From Capnocytophaga haemolytica (GTDB lineage: Bacteria > Bacteroidota > Bacteroidia > Flavobacteriales > Flavobacteriaceae), in assembly GCF_001553545.1 (NCBI RefSeq), contig NZ_CP014227.1, positions 1,155,001 through 1,219,000 of the forward strand: a stretch of DNA of 64,000 nucleotides, read 5' to 3'. Below, one piece after another: positions 16,280-24,784 of this stretch (position 1 is its first letter; each line of letters opens with the position of its first letter). Under the pieces are notes generated by a model. It was given only the letters and a program-made list of their open reading frames with translations. It did not search any database and was not told where the DNA came from. A program made the position numbers and the translations under genes.

Positions 16280-16840
16280 TTAATACTTAAAAGAAGCCAT
16301 CGCCTCATAAAAATCTGCCTCATCAATCCCCAAGTTCTGACACACCCACTTAGCTCCCTCAATATTGCGGATATCCTCAGCCTTCATTACCCCCAAAGGC
16401 AACTCCCCCTCAGGAGTCATCAGGTAGCACTCCCCGTCGCTTTCTGTGTAAGCAGGTGTACTATACTCAAGGCGACGAATCTCATTCTTAGAAGCCGTAG
16501 CCAATGCCTTTAGCACACTATCCTCCTCGTTATAGATGAGGATACCCCCCTTGCTTATGCTATCGATAAACGACTCATAGAGGGTCTCTTGTAGCGGATT
16601 TACATCCGTAAGCAGCACTACCTGAGGCGCATAGCTCAGTAGTGCATCCCCCTCTACGCCTTCGATCAAGCCAAACTCCGAGTCGTTAAAATGCTCTTGC
16701 TCTCCCCTAAAAGGTGTTTGTAGCACATAGCTTATTGGGTGATCGTAATACGCCATCGTATGAAGCACCCGCTGAATGCACTCCTGTGCTGCACTCCCTG
16801 CGATCACCACACGCGTTTTATCTTCAAAAAATGTTGTCAT
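16280..16840 (-). CDS. Degenerate Mur-ligase central-domain protein
   Basis: A 186-residue protein resembling the ATPase (central) domain of the flavobacterial Mpl/MurC-like peptidoglycan ligase. The opening RVVIAGS runs into AAQEC exactly where Mur ligases have the P-loop HGKTT, so ATP binding should be lost. Further matches to my recollection of that family are GGILIYNEED, RRLEYSTPAY, TPEGELPL, NIEGAKWVCQNLGI and DFYEAMASF. The UDP-binding first domain and the third domain are absent, so it is less than half the usual length. It is the last gene of the pyrH operon, and its start overlaps the GH13 stop by one base (TAATG). The role is unknown; a non-catalytic partner or a decaying paralogue are both possible. 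Confidence 0.72.
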   Translation of the reverse strand: MTTFFEDKTRVVIAGSAAQECIQRVLHTMAYYDHPISYVLQTPFRGEQEHFNDSEFGLIEGVEGDALLSYAPQVVLLTDVNPLQETLYESFIDSISKGGILIYNEEDSVLKALATASKNEIRRLEYSTPAYTESDGECYLMTPEGELPLGVMKAEDIRNIEGAKWVCQNLGIDEADFYEAMASFKY

Positions 16841-18498
16841 TATTCAGTTATTTTTAAGACAAGTGTTTGTAATGGTGCCAATTCTATCCGTACTAGCCCT
16901 ATGCCGTTTTCCACAACAAGCGTGGTGGTATTGGTGCCGTAAAGCTCCTCCTGCAAAGGGTAAGTGCCGTCATTTAAAAAGCAGCTCCCTATAATATAAG
17001 GCGGCAGTTGTAGGTCAAAACCGAAATGGTCGTACTGGGCAAAGTTCACCGCTATAAGCCATTGCGCTCCCTCGTCTATACGCATAAAAGTATATACCTT
17101 GTCGTTGTAATAGGGGGTATGCGCTCTGTTGTGCTCGTGGAGGTCAAAGTAAGCTCCACGTACCTTAAGGTTCAACAGGCGGCAGTAAAAGTCGCGTAGG
17201 GCTTGTTCTGCCTCACTGAGCTGCCCACCGTCAAACTGTTTGTTGTTCACCCAACGCTGGTGCGCAGGTACGCCTATATAGTCAAAAATAGAAGTACGCG
17301 AGGGACTACCAAAGCCTGCCCAATCCGCAGCGCGCTCGCCTACTTCCTGTCCAAAATAGAGCATCACAGGGGCATTGCTAATCAGTGCAGAAACTGCCAT
17401 TGCTGAGACAGCCTTCCAAGGGTTGCCCGCAAACTCAGGAGAGGCAATACGCTGCTCATCATGGTTCTCTAAAAAGTGAAGCATCGCAGGGGCTATATCA
17501 GCCAAATCGCGCTGTATAGGGGCTATGCTGTCGGTACTGGCTCCCTCACTTACAATCGCACGGAGACTATCATAGAGCTGTATTTTGTCATATAAATAAT
17601 CCATCTTGCCCTCGTGCAAATAGGCACGGTACAGCTGTGGGTTGTACACCTCAGCGATAAGCAGTGCCTCAGAGTATTGTGCTTTAATGGTGCTGTTCAA
17701 GTAATGCCAAAACGCCACGGGCACCATCTCTGCCATATCAAAGCGAAAGCCATCAACGCCCATAGCAAGCCAATAGAGGGCTATATCGCGCATCTTTTGC
17801 CACGTATCGGGTATAGGGTCAAAGTCCTCCACTCCGTCTGGTCGTATGCCATAATTGAGCTTTACGGTCTCATACCAATCGGTAATGCTCGGCTGCGAAG
17901 CCCTACAATCGTTGCCCGTCCACTTAGCAGGATATTCCTCATAGCTGCCCCAAATACCCTCAGGCAATCTAAACGCCTCATCAGGGTTATAGTAAAAATT
18001 ATTATCGCGGGCGTACGTAACGCTGGTGTCGTCCTCTTCTCCAAAGTCTTTCACTCCTGTGGGCTTGCTGGTGCTCTTATAATGCCGTGCCACGTGGTTG
18101 GGCACGATGTCTATAATCACCTTTAGCCCTGCCTTATGGGTGCGTGCTACCAGTGCCTTAAACTCCTCTAATCTATTCGCAGGGTCTTCTGCCAAGTCGG
18201 GGTCTACATTGTAGTAATCCTTTACGGCATAGGGCGAACCTGCCCTACCTTTTACCACTGCGGGGTTATCGTTATCCACCCCAATAGCCGTGTAGTCGGT
18301 AGTGGTAGCGTGGTGCAACACCCCTGTATACCACACGTGGGTAACGCCTAATTCCTTAATACCTGCTAAAGCCTTATCGGTAAAGTCATTAAACTTACCC
18401 ACACCGTTCTCTTCCTTACTGCCCCATTGCTTATTGGTAGTGTTGGTATTGCCAAAAAGGCGCACCAACGCCTGATATATCACTATTTTCTCACTCAC
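16840..18498 (-). CDS. Cytoplasmic GH13 alpha-amylase family enzyme
   Basis: A 552-residue glycoside hydrolase family 13 enzyme acting on alpha-glucans. The conserved regions can be placed: DIVPNH (region I), GFRFDMAEM with the nucleophile Asp (region II), LIAEVYN with the acid/base Glu (region III), and FLENHDEQ with the third carboxylate (region IV). A C-terminal beta domain follows. There is no signal peptide, so it should act on internal glycogen or imported oligosaccharides rather than at the surface. Its start overlaps the prfB stop by 8 bp, an odd partner for translation genes. The exact specificity (amylase, glucosidase or transferase) is not clear. Confidence 0.9.
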   Translation of the reverse strand: MSEKIVIYQALVRLFGNTNTTNKQWGSKEENGVGKFNDFTDKALAGIKELGVTHVWYTGVLHHATTTDYTAIGVDNDNPAVVKGRAGSPYAVKDYYNVDPDLAEDPANRLEEFKALVARTHKAGLKVIIDIVPNHVARHYKSTSKPTGVKDFGEEDDTSVTYARDNNFYYNPDEAFRLPEGIWGSYEEYPAKWTGNDCRASQPSITDWYETVKLNYGIRPDGVEDFDPIPDTWQKMRDIALYWLAMGVDGFRFDMAEMVPVAFWHYLNSTIKAQYSEALLIAEVYNPQLYRAYLHEGKMDYLYDKIQLYDSLRAIVSEGASTDSIAPIQRDLADIAPAMLHFLENHDEQRIASPEFAGNPWKAVSAMAVSALISNAPVMLYFGQEVGERAADWAGFGSPSRTSIFDYIGVPAHQRWVNNKQFDGGQLSEAEQALRDFYCRLLNLKVRGAYFDLHEHNRAHTPYYNDKVYTFMRIDEGAQWLIAVNFAQYDHFGFDLQLPPYIIGSCFLNDGTYPLQEELYGTNTTTLVVENGIGLVRIELAPLQTLVLKITE

Positions 18499-19586
18499 TT
18501 TTCTGTCCCATTAACATTAAATAGGCTTTTAAAAACGCATCTATTTCCCCGTCCATTACGGCATCTACATCAGTAGACTCATAGCTTGTGCGCACGTCCT
18601 TTACCAACTTATAAGGGTGCATCACATAGTTGCGTATCTGCGAACCCCATTCTATTTTCATCTTGCCTGCCTCTATCTCATCACGCTTTGCCTGTCGCTT
18701 CTTGAGTTCTATCTCATACAATTGCGACTTGAGCAAGAGGAGTGCTTTGTTCTTGTTATCCAGCTGACTGCGGGTCTCTGAGTTCTCAATGATGATACCC
18801 GTAGGGTGGTGGCGCAAGCGTACGGCTGTCTCTACCTTATTCACATTCTGCCCACCAGCCCCACTGGAGCGCATCGTCTCAAAACTAATATCCGCAGGAT
18901 TGATTTCTATCTCTATGGTATCATCTGCCAGCGGGTATACATACACAGAGGCAAAGGAGGTATGTCGCTTGGCATTACTGTCAAAAGGAGAGATACGCAC
19001 CAATCTGTGCACGCCGTTCTCGCCTTTGAGATAGCCAAAAGCGTATTCGCCTTCAATCTCAATGGTTACTGTCTTGATACCTGCCACATCTCCCTCTTGA
19101 AAGTTGAGCGTACGCACGCTATAGCCCTGATTGTCGCACCACATCGTGTACATTCTCAGCAGCATCGATGCCCAGTCACAGCTCTCCGTACCGCCAGCTC
19201 CTGCCGTGATTTGCAGTACTGCACTCATCGCATCGCCTTCATCGGAAAGCATATTCCTAAACTCCAATGCCTCTATAGCGTGGAGTGCCTTAGCGTACTG
19301 CTCATCTACCTCTTCTGCGGTAGCTGCCTCTTCCTTTACAAAGTCGAGTAGCACCTCCACATCTGAGGTCTGTCGTGCTGCCTCTTCGTAATCTTCTACC
19401 CACTTCTTTTTGTGGCGCAACTCACGCATCACCCGCTCTGCCTCTTTAGGGTTATCCCAAAAGTCGGGGGCAAAGGTCTTTTCCTCTTCGTTGCTTATCT
19501 CTATTCGCTTGGCATCTACGTCAAAGATACCTCCTTAACGCACCCAGGCGATTCACTAAATCCTTAACTTGTTCGTTATTTGTCAT
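18491..19586 (-). CDS. prfB: Peptide chain release factor 2, with programmed +1 frameshift
   Basis: RF2 ends translation at UGA and UAA. The frame opens at 19586 with [21 protein letters not shown], hits TGA at 19523-19521, and continues in the +1 frame from GAC at 19522 to a stop at 18491. The joined product is 364 residues, the normal RF2 length. The GGQ catalytic loop ([14 protein letters not shown]) and the RF2-type SPF stop-recognition tripeptide ([13 protein letters not shown]) are both present. The frameshift lets RF2 control its own level. The gene follows a broken SUKH gene by 27 bp and overlaps the GH13 start. Confidence 0.96.
19520..19535 (-). promoter_or_regulatory. RF2 programmed frameshift site
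   Basis: On the minus strand the order is AGGAGG, TAT, CTT, TGA, C: an internal Shine-Dalgarno-like AGGAGG (19535-19530) three bases before the slippery CTT (19526-19524), then the in-frame TGA and C. This is the classic arrangement, and a rare strong Shine-Dalgarno sequence in a genome that otherwise hardly uses them. Confidence 0.95.
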
Positions 19587-19613
19587 CGTGTTTATTTAAT
19601 ATTTTCTACCAAA

Positions 19614-20078
19614 TTATTCTTCATCATACTCATCATCTTCATCCCAATCCGAATCTAATTCATCTTTAGGTACGGCATAAGTCATAAATTCCTCAAAGGA
19701 ATTAGCCAATTTCTCCACATACAGGTCTGAATAAATAACATAAAGTGCATTACTAGGAGCTATAAACATAAATCCTCCACCGTCTTCTAAACCAATTACA
19801 AATGAGGCTAAGACATCTTCCTTAGTAAGGTTTTCTACATCTCCTTCTATCCCTTTATAAAAGAACTCAGGGTCTTGCAAATACTTCCAATTAGGGCTAT
19901 TATCACCATAAGAAGAGCGTTCCAAAAAAGAAGTATTCCAAAGGATATAAGCATTACCATCTTGAGGATTGTCTAATTCCTCTCAATTAAAGTAATAATA
20001 AAAATCATCGCCTTCTCCTACTTTCCCATTGATAAAGTCAACGTACGCCTGTGGCAAATTATGTGCACTTAAATCCAT
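19614..20078 (-). pseudogene. SMI1/KNR4 (SUKH) family protein, interrupted by an in-frame TGA
   Basis: The frame starts at ATG 20078 (MDLSAHNLPQAYVDFINGK), one base after the frr stop. It meets TGA at codon 32 (19985-19983) and continues in the same frame to 19614, for 154 codons in all. The rest is SUKH-like: NAYILWNTSFL, then DVLASFVIGLEDGGGFMFIA and an acidic tail. SUKH proteins are often immunity proteins against polymorphic toxins or contact-dependent effectors. The stop codon could come from TGG (Trp) or CGA (Arg). A shorter product from a TTG at 19925 (103 residues) is conceivable. Confidence 0.7.
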
Positions 20079-20079
20079 A

Positions 20080-20634
20080 TCACACTTTTAATATTTCAGC
20101 TTCTTTTACAGCTAATACTTCCTCTACTTTCTTGATATACTTATCGGTGAGTTTCTGTACGCGCTCTTCTGCATCTTTCTTGATGTCCTCTGAGGCTTCC
20201 ACCTTTTTGATGTCCTTATTCGCCTCCTGACGTGCATTGCGGATACTGATTTTAGCGTCCTCACCCTCGCCTTTAGCTTGCTTTACCAATTCTTTACGGC
20301 GTTCTTCAGTAAGAGGTGGCACGGTGATGATCACCGCCTCGCCGTTGTTCATCGGGTTAAAGCCTAAGTTAGCGATTTGTATCGCCTTTTCAATAGCTTG
20401 TATCATCTTCTTCTCCCAAGGCTGTATCATAATCGTGCGTGAGTCTGGGGCACTTACATTCGCCACTTGGCTTAAGGGCGTTTGCGACCCGTAGTAGTCT
20501 ACAAAAACGCTACCCACCATTTGCGGACTCGCTTTCCCCGCACGTATATTCCCTAATGCCTTATCCAAATGCGACAAAGCCTCTGCCATTCCTTCATCAG
20601 TGGCATCTAAAATGATATTAATTTCTTCGTTCAT
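20080..20634 (-). CDS. frr: Ribosome recycling factor
   Basis: Ribosome recycling factor, 184 residues, full length. It splits the post-termination ribosome together with EF-G. Family marks are the first helix (MAEALSHLDKALGNIRAGKASP), the PLSQVANVSAPDSRTIMIQPWEK core, and the TEERRKELVKQAKGEGEDAKISIRN region that forms the long helical bundle. It lies in the usual pyrH-frr neighbourhood, but two small membrane-protein genes are inserted between them; the nearer one overlaps the frr start by 17 bp. Confidence 0.97.
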   Translation of the reverse strand: MNEEINIILDATDEGMAEALSHLDKALGNIRAGKASPQMVGSVFVDYYGSQTPLSQVANVSAPDSRTIMIQPWEKKMIQAIEKAIQIANLGFNPMNNGEAVIITVPPLTEERRKELVKQAKGEGEDAKISIRNARQEANKDIKKVEASEDIKKDAEERVQKLTDKYIKKVEEVLAVKEAEILKV

Positions 20635-20848
20635 ATTGTTTTATTAATTGATTTATAACTTGTTGTTGTTTCTTATTCTTCTTATGGTAATATATAATCC
20701 CCACAATGAGCAAAAGCGTCAGCAGGGGTTGCAATATCACATATATCAATATGTTGATCGTCTCATAGCTCACTCCAAAGAAGTCAGCTATAAGTTGCAA
20801 GCCCTCAACAGTAAGGTCAAACAAGCGATCTGTGAGACTGTTTTTCAT
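20618..20848 (-). CDS. Small membrane protein, paralogue of the next upstream gene
   Basis: A 76-residue protein with one clear membrane segment (IYVILQPLLTLLLIVGIIYY), a short amphipathic N-terminus with FFGVSYETINI, and a basic, Gln-rich C-terminal tail (HKKNKKQQQVINQLIKQYE). It shares the pattern SYxxIN - hydrophobic segment with Pro - Y/HYxxxN - QLxR with the 65-residue protein encoded just upstream, so the two are paralogues from a local duplication. It sits between pyrH and frr in the same operon, 4 bp after its paralogue and overlapping frr. No function is known to me. Confidence 0.7.
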   Translation of the reverse strand: MKNSLTDRLFDLTVEGLQLIADFFGVSYETINILIYVILQPLLTLLLIVGIIYYHKKNKKQQQVINQLIKQYERRN

Positions 20849-20852
20849 ATTC

Positions 20853-21050
20853 CTATCGCTCTAATTGCTTGATAAAAGCACGCTGATTCCTATGCTTGTA
20901 ATGCAATTTCAGAAAGACAATAAGCAGGATTACATCTATAATAGGAAACAAAAATACAAAAACAATCACATTGATTTCCTTATAGCTAAAGCCTGTTAGC
21001 CGTCCTAAGTCAGCCATTATCCTACAGCAATAGTCAAACAGCTCTTGCAT
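20853..21050 (-). CDS. Small membrane protein, first of a paralogous pair
   Basis: A 65-residue protein with one membrane segment (VIVFVFLFPIIDVILLIVFL), an N-terminal amphipathic part (MQELFDYCCRIMADLGRLTG), the motif FSYKEIN, and a basic tail ending QRAFIKQLER. It starts 3 bp after the pyrH stop and stops 4 bp before its paralogue, so translation is probably coupled. The hydrophobic pattern and the conserved SYxxIN motif argue that it is a real gene. Short proteins with this kind of motif occur in other flavobacteria, as far as I recall, but without an assigned role. Confidence 0.7.
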   Translation of the reverse strand: MQELFDYCCRIMADLGRLTGFSYKEINVIVFVFLFPIIDVILLIVFLKLHYKHRNQRAFIKQLER

Positions 21051-21053
21051 AGC

Positions 21054-21761
21054 CTACACATTTACGGTTGTCCCTACATTCTCCCCAGCGATGACCTTTG
21101 CCAAATTACCCTTTTTGTTCATATCAAACACAATGATAGGCAATTTGTTTTCCTGACTAAGGGTAAAGGCAGTCATATCCATCACTTTGAGACTCTTATC
21201 GATGACCTCATCAAAGGTAATGCAGTCAAACTTCACAGCTGTCTTATCCTTCTCAGGGTCGGCAGTATAGATGCCATCTACGCGCGTACCTTTCAAAATC
21301 ACATCCGCATTAATTTCAATAGCACGAAGCACTGCTGCCGAGTCGGTAGTAAAGTACGGGTTACCTGTCCCTGCTCCAAAGATTACCACACGCCCTTTTT
21401 CTAAGTGGCGCACCGCACGGCGTTTGATAAAAGGCTCTGCAATAGACTCCATCTTGATAGCTGTCTGCAAGCGGGTAAAAATACCCTCATCTTCTAAAGC
21501 ACTCTGCAAGGCGAGGGAGTTGATCACCGTAGCGAGCATCCCCATATAGTCGCCCTGCACACGATCCATACCATTGCTGGCACCCGCCACGCCTCTAAAT
21601 ATATTGCCACCGCCAATTACGATAGCCACTTCCACCCCTTGTTGTACCACTTCTTTAATTTCAAGGGCGTATTCTTTCAATCGCGCAGGGTCAATCCCAT
21701 ACTGACGGCTACCCATCAGTGCCTCCCCACTTAGTTTGAGTAAAACTCTTTTATATTTCAT
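21054..21761 (-). CDS. pyrH: UMP kinase
   Basis: Uridylate kinase, 235 residues, of the amino-acid kinase fold; makes UDP from UMP in pyrimidine nucleotide synthesis. The start [17 protein letters not shown] is the family signature, followed by [13 protein letters not shown] (about residues 48-60) and the [21 protein letters not shown] uridine/ATP region near the end. It opens an eight-gene operon that continues with two small membrane proteins, frr, a SUKH pseudogene, prfB, a GH13 gene and the Mur-like gene. It has its own well-formed promoter about 115 bp upstream. Confidence 0.97.
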   Translation of the reverse strand: MKYKRVLLKLSGEALMGSRQYGIDPARLKEYALEIKEVVQQGVEVAIVIGGGNIFRGVAGASNGMDRVQGDYMGMLATVINSLALQSALEDEGIFTRLQTAIKMESIAEPFIKRRAVRHLEKGRVVIFGAGTGNPYFTTDSAAVLRAIEINADVILKGTRVDGIYTADPEKDKTAVKFDCITFDEVIDKSLKVMDMTAFTLSQENKLPIIVFDMNKKGNLAKVIAGENVGTTVNV

Positions 21762-21875
21762 TTAAAAATTGTTTAATGATATTCTTTAATGTTATCAACT
21801 CTTTGTTTATGAGTGTTTTCTGTTGAAATACAACAGTTTGTATTTTGAGAGATCACTACTGTTTCAAAGAGATTA

Positions 21876-21906
21876 CAAAGATAGATATTTTGCCGAAAAG
21901 AGCAAA
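21876..21906 (-). promoter_or_regulatory. Promoter of the pyrH-frr-prfB operon
   Basis: Reading the minus strand, TTTG at 21906-21903, an exact 19-bp spacer, then TATCTTTG at 21883-21876. Transcription would start near 21869, giving a leader of about 108 bases. Confidence 0.8.
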
Positions 21907-21942
21907 ATAAAAACTTGAAAAAATGTTGTTTTTTGTTTTTAC

Positions 21943-21972
21943 AAAAAAGAACCACGCTTTTTAGGCGTGGTT
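21943..21972 (-). terminator. Terminator of mscL
   Basis: An 8-bp perfect stem (AACCACGC at 21950-21957 with 21965-21972) and a 7-base loop; on the minus strand a TTTTTT run follows. It separates mscL from the pyrH promoter. Confidence 0.85.
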
Positions 21973-22020
21973 TAAAGTTTGTAATTATTTCTGAAATGCG
22001 TAGCATAGCGGTTACGCGAC

Positions 22021-22398
22021 TTATTTATTTTTCAATAAATCTCTGATTTCAGTAAGTAATTCCTCTTGGGTAGGACCTGCGGGAGCTGCTGGTGCCTCTT
22101 CTTGCTTCTTTTTCAATTTATTGATACCCTTCACAATGAGGAATAACACAATTGCAACGCACAAGAAGTTGATCACTGCGGCTAAGAACTTACCGTAAGT
22201 AACCCCATTCCATACCAATAGCTCAATCTTGTCGAGATTAGCCATTTTCAGCACAGGGCTGAGTAATAATGGTGTAATAACGTCAGTTACCATTGAACTA
22301 ACAATCGCTCCGAAGGCTGCCCCGATGATCACACCGATAGCCAAATCAATTACATTACCTTTAACGGCAAAGTCTCTAAATTCTTTTAAAAATCCCAT
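22021..22398 (-). CDS. mscL: Large-conductance mechanosensitive channel
   Basis: MscL, 125 residues, forms a pentameric inner-membrane pore that opens under membrane tension to save cells from osmotic shock. The family start FLKEFRDFAVKGNVIDLAIG leads into the pore-lining first helix (GVIIGAAFGAIVSSMV). The second helix is FLAAVINFLCVAIVLFLIVKG, followed by a charged cytoplasmic helix (LLTEIRDLL). An Ala/Pro linker (EEAPAAPAGPTQEE) precedes that helix. The gene stands alone, with a hairpin terminator after it and a candidate promoter before it. Confidence 0.97.
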   Translation of the reverse strand: MGFLKEFRDFAVKGNVIDLAIGVIIGAAFGAIVSSMVTDVITPLLLSPVLKMANLDKIELLVWNGVTYGKFLAAVINFLCVAIVLFLIVKGINKLKKKQEEAPAAPAGPTQEELLTEIRDLLKNK

Positions 22399-22458
22399 AA
22401 TGATGTAAATTTTAGTTTTTTAAAAAATTATTTGTTATTTAAATTTTCAATTCGAGGG

Positions 22459-22485
22459 CAAAATTAATAAAAAAAATGATACAAA
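22459..22485 (-). promoter_or_regulatory. Candidate promoter of mscL
   Basis: On the minus strand, TAATTTTG at 22466-22459 is a good -7 element; the nearest TTTG lies at 22485-22482, a short 15-bp spacer. The surrounding 185 bp is very A+T-rich and holds nothing else obvious. Confidence 0.45.
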
Positions 22486-22583
22486 AAATAATTTGGGCGT
22501 TTTTTTTACTTTTTAGCTTAAAAAAGTTTAGAAAATGACTTTGCACATCTTCTTTTTTTATACCTTTTATTGAGATAGGTTTG

Positions 22584-24695
22584 TTATTTCAATCCTCTGA
22601 ACTTTAATAATGGTGCTATGGTAGCTGCTTTACCTCGGAAGGCTTCGTACATCGTCTTATAGTCCTCAGTATTGCCGCGCGAGAGGATCAGCTTGCGGAA
22701 GCGGTCGCCATTCTCGCGGGTGAGTCCGTCGTGCTCTTCAAACCAATCGTAAGCATCGTGGGCGAGCATTTCCGTCCATTGGTAGGAATAGTAGCCTGCA
22801 CCATACCCCCCGCCAAAAATGTGTGCAAAGTAGCTCGAACGATAGCGCGGTGGAACTGTGGGCAGTGCTAATCCTGTCTTTTTGAGTGCCTCCTGTTCAA
22901 ATGCAGTTGCATTGGTTATTGCCTGATTTGCGGTTATACTATGCCACTGCAAATCCAAAGCTGAAGCAGCCAATACCTCTGTGAAAGCATACCCCTGATT
23001 GAAGGTTGCCGCTTTCTTAATCTTATCAATTAGGCTCTGAGGGATTACCTTACCTGTCTTATAATGATGAGCATAGTGGGTCAATATTGCTGGATAGAGT
23101 GCCCAATGCTCATTAAATTGAGAAGGAAATTCCACAAAATCGCGTGCTACAGCGGTGCCTGATAGTGAAGCATATTTTTGTGAAGCAAAGAAACCGTGCA
23201 AAGCGTGACCAAACTCGTGAAAGAGAGTACTCACTTCGTCATAAGTGAGTAGGGTAGGTGCACCGTTAGCTCCTTTGGTGTAGTTACATACATTGTAAAT
23301 CACAGGTTTAGTGCTAAGTAGGGTAGACTGGTCTACGAAGTTGCTCATCCACGCACCACCGCGCTTGCTGGGGCGTGCGTAGTAATCGGCGTAGAATAGC
23401 CCCAATGCCTCACCATTGGCATCAAAGAGCTCGTATACCCACACATCAGGGTGATAAACGGGGATATCTTTGCGCTCTTTGAAGGTAATGCCATAGAGCT
23501 GAGTAGCCGCGTAAAACACACCTTTCTCCACCACACTCTTCAGTTCAAAATAGGGCTTTATGGCATTCTCATCAAGGTCGTATTTAGCTTTGCGGACTTG
23601 TTCGGCATAGTAGTTCCAGTCGTAAGGGGCTAAGGCGAAGTTGCCACCTGTCTTTTTTATTTGGGCTTGTATTTCAGCTCCTTCGGCTTTGGCTTTAGCT
23701 ACTGAGGCAGGCACAAGTTGTGCAAAGAACGCCTCAATAGCCTCTGGGGTTTTTGCCATTGTCTGTTGCAAACTCCACTCAGCATAATTCTTAAAGCCTA
23801 AAAGTTGTGCTTTTTTAGCGCGTAGGGTAGCGATCTTCACAATCACCTCATTGGTGCTATGTGCCCCGCCATCGGTGCGCTTCCAGCTGGCATCAAAGAG
23901 GCGCTGGCGTGTTGTGCGGTCTTTCAGGTCACTCAGTAGGGGCTGTTGGGTAGTGTTCTGCAAAGGTACTTTCCAGCCATTACCTTCTTTGATGCTCTCT
24001 AATTGCTCCTCACTAAGCCCTTCAAGTGCCTTACGATCGGTGAACTGTTGTGCTGCAGCAAGGTTTCCTTCCAGCAATAGCTGGTTAAACTGCGTCTCCA
24101 AACTCGCCAACTGCTCATTGTATTGCTTTAAAGTCTCCTTGTCCTTCTCAGGAAGGTTAGCCCCAGCAATGGTAAACTTCTCATAATAGTTAGTGAGCAA
24201 CTTCTCCGACTCTTTGTCTAAGGTTAACTTTCCCCGTTCGTTGTAGAGGATTTTAATTCTCGTAAAGAGTTTGTCATTGAGGTAAATAGAGTCGCGGTGG
24301 GCGGCAAAGCGCGGAGAGAGCTCTCGCTGTATAGCTTGCAAGCTGTCGTTGGTATGCGCTTCGGTCAGTGCGTTGAAAACGTTCTCTACACGCTGAAACT
24401 CTGTGCCACTCTTCTCTAAGGCTATGATCGTGTTCTCAAAGGTAGGCGTCTCTGCACTTTCTGCAATCGCTTTGATGCGCTCGGATTGTAAGTGCATTGC
24501 CTCAGCAAAAGCAGGGCGAAAATGTGCCTCAGTGATCTTTGAGAAATCGGGGGCTCCATACGGTAGCCCACTTTCTTTAAGTAGCGGATTATCCGCAACA
24601 TTGGTCTCTTTCATTGTTGTCTTTTTGTTGTTAGGGGAGTCATTGCAGCCTATTGCAAGTAGTAGCAACATCCCTATTATACTTAATTGTTTCAT
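22584..24695 (-). CDS. M3-family metallopeptidase lipoprotein (dipeptidyl carboxypeptidase-like)
   Basis: An M3 (thimet oligopeptidase / Dcp) zinc peptidase. The zinc site HEFGHALHG is at about residue 480 of the mature-length chain, with GGGYGAGYYSYQWTEMLAHDAY near the C-terminus typical of Dcp. I start at 24695 (MKQLSIIGMLLLLAIGC), because that gives a textbook lipoprotein signal with the lipobox Cys followed by NDSPN; the open frame extends 15 codons further upstream. It is therefore exported and lipid-anchored, trimming oligopeptides outside the cytoplasm, fitting a protein-feeding oral bacterium. The length of about 703 residues is normal. Confidence 0.92.
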   Translation of the reverse strand: MKQLSIIGMLLLLAIGCNDSPNNKKTTMKETNVADNPLLKESGLPYGAPDFSKITEAHFRPAFAEAMHLQSERIKAIAESAETPTFENTIIALEKSGTEFQRVENVFNALTEAHTNDSLQAIQRELSPRFAAHRDSIYLNDKLFTRIKILYNERGKLTLDKESEKLLTNYYEKFTIAGANLPEKDKETLKQYNEQLASLETQFNQLLLEGNLAAAQQFTDRKALEGLSEEQLESIKEGNGWKVPLQNTTQQPLLSDLKDRTTRQRLFDASWKRTDGGAHSTNEVIVKIATLRAKKAQLLGFKNYAEWSLQQTMAKTPEAIEAFFAQLVPASVAKAKAEGAEIQAQIKKTGGNFALAPYDWNYYAEQVRKAKYDLDENAIKPYFELKSVVEKGVFYAATQLYGITFKERKDIPVYHPDVWVYELFDANGEALGLFYADYYARPSKRGGAWMSNFVDQSTLLSTKPVIYNVCNYTKGANGAPTLLTYDEVSTLFHEFGHALHGFFASQKYASLSGTAVARDFVEFPSQFNEHWALYPAILTHYAHHYKTGKVIPQSLIDKIKKAATFNQGYAFTEVLAASALDLQWHSITANQAITNATAFEQEALKKTGLALPTVPPRYRSSYFAHIFGGGYGAGYYSYQWTEMLAHDAYDWFEEHDGLTRENGDRFRKLILSRGNTEDYKTMYEAFRGKAATIAPLLKFRGLK

Positions 24696-24730
24696 AGATC
24701 TAATGATATTAAAGTGTTGATTTATAACAA

Positions 24731-24765
24731 TAAACTCCAAGCGTATCGCTACTGCTTGGAGTTTA
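24731..24765 (-). terminator. 12-bp palindromic hairpin after the pyrophosphatase gene
   Basis: TAAACTCCAAGC (24731-24742) is the exact reverse complement of 24754-24765, with an 11-base loop. It lies between the pyrophosphatase stop and the M3 peptidase start, both on the minus strand. There is no strong T-run, so termination may be partial. Confidence 0.7.
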
Positions 24766-24784
24766 TAACTATGAATAGAAAATC

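Noticed and set aside
21773..22006. Open frame of 77 codons on the minus strand before pyrH
   Set aside because: It covers the pyrH promoter and the mscL terminator and has A+T-driven composition; not a gene.
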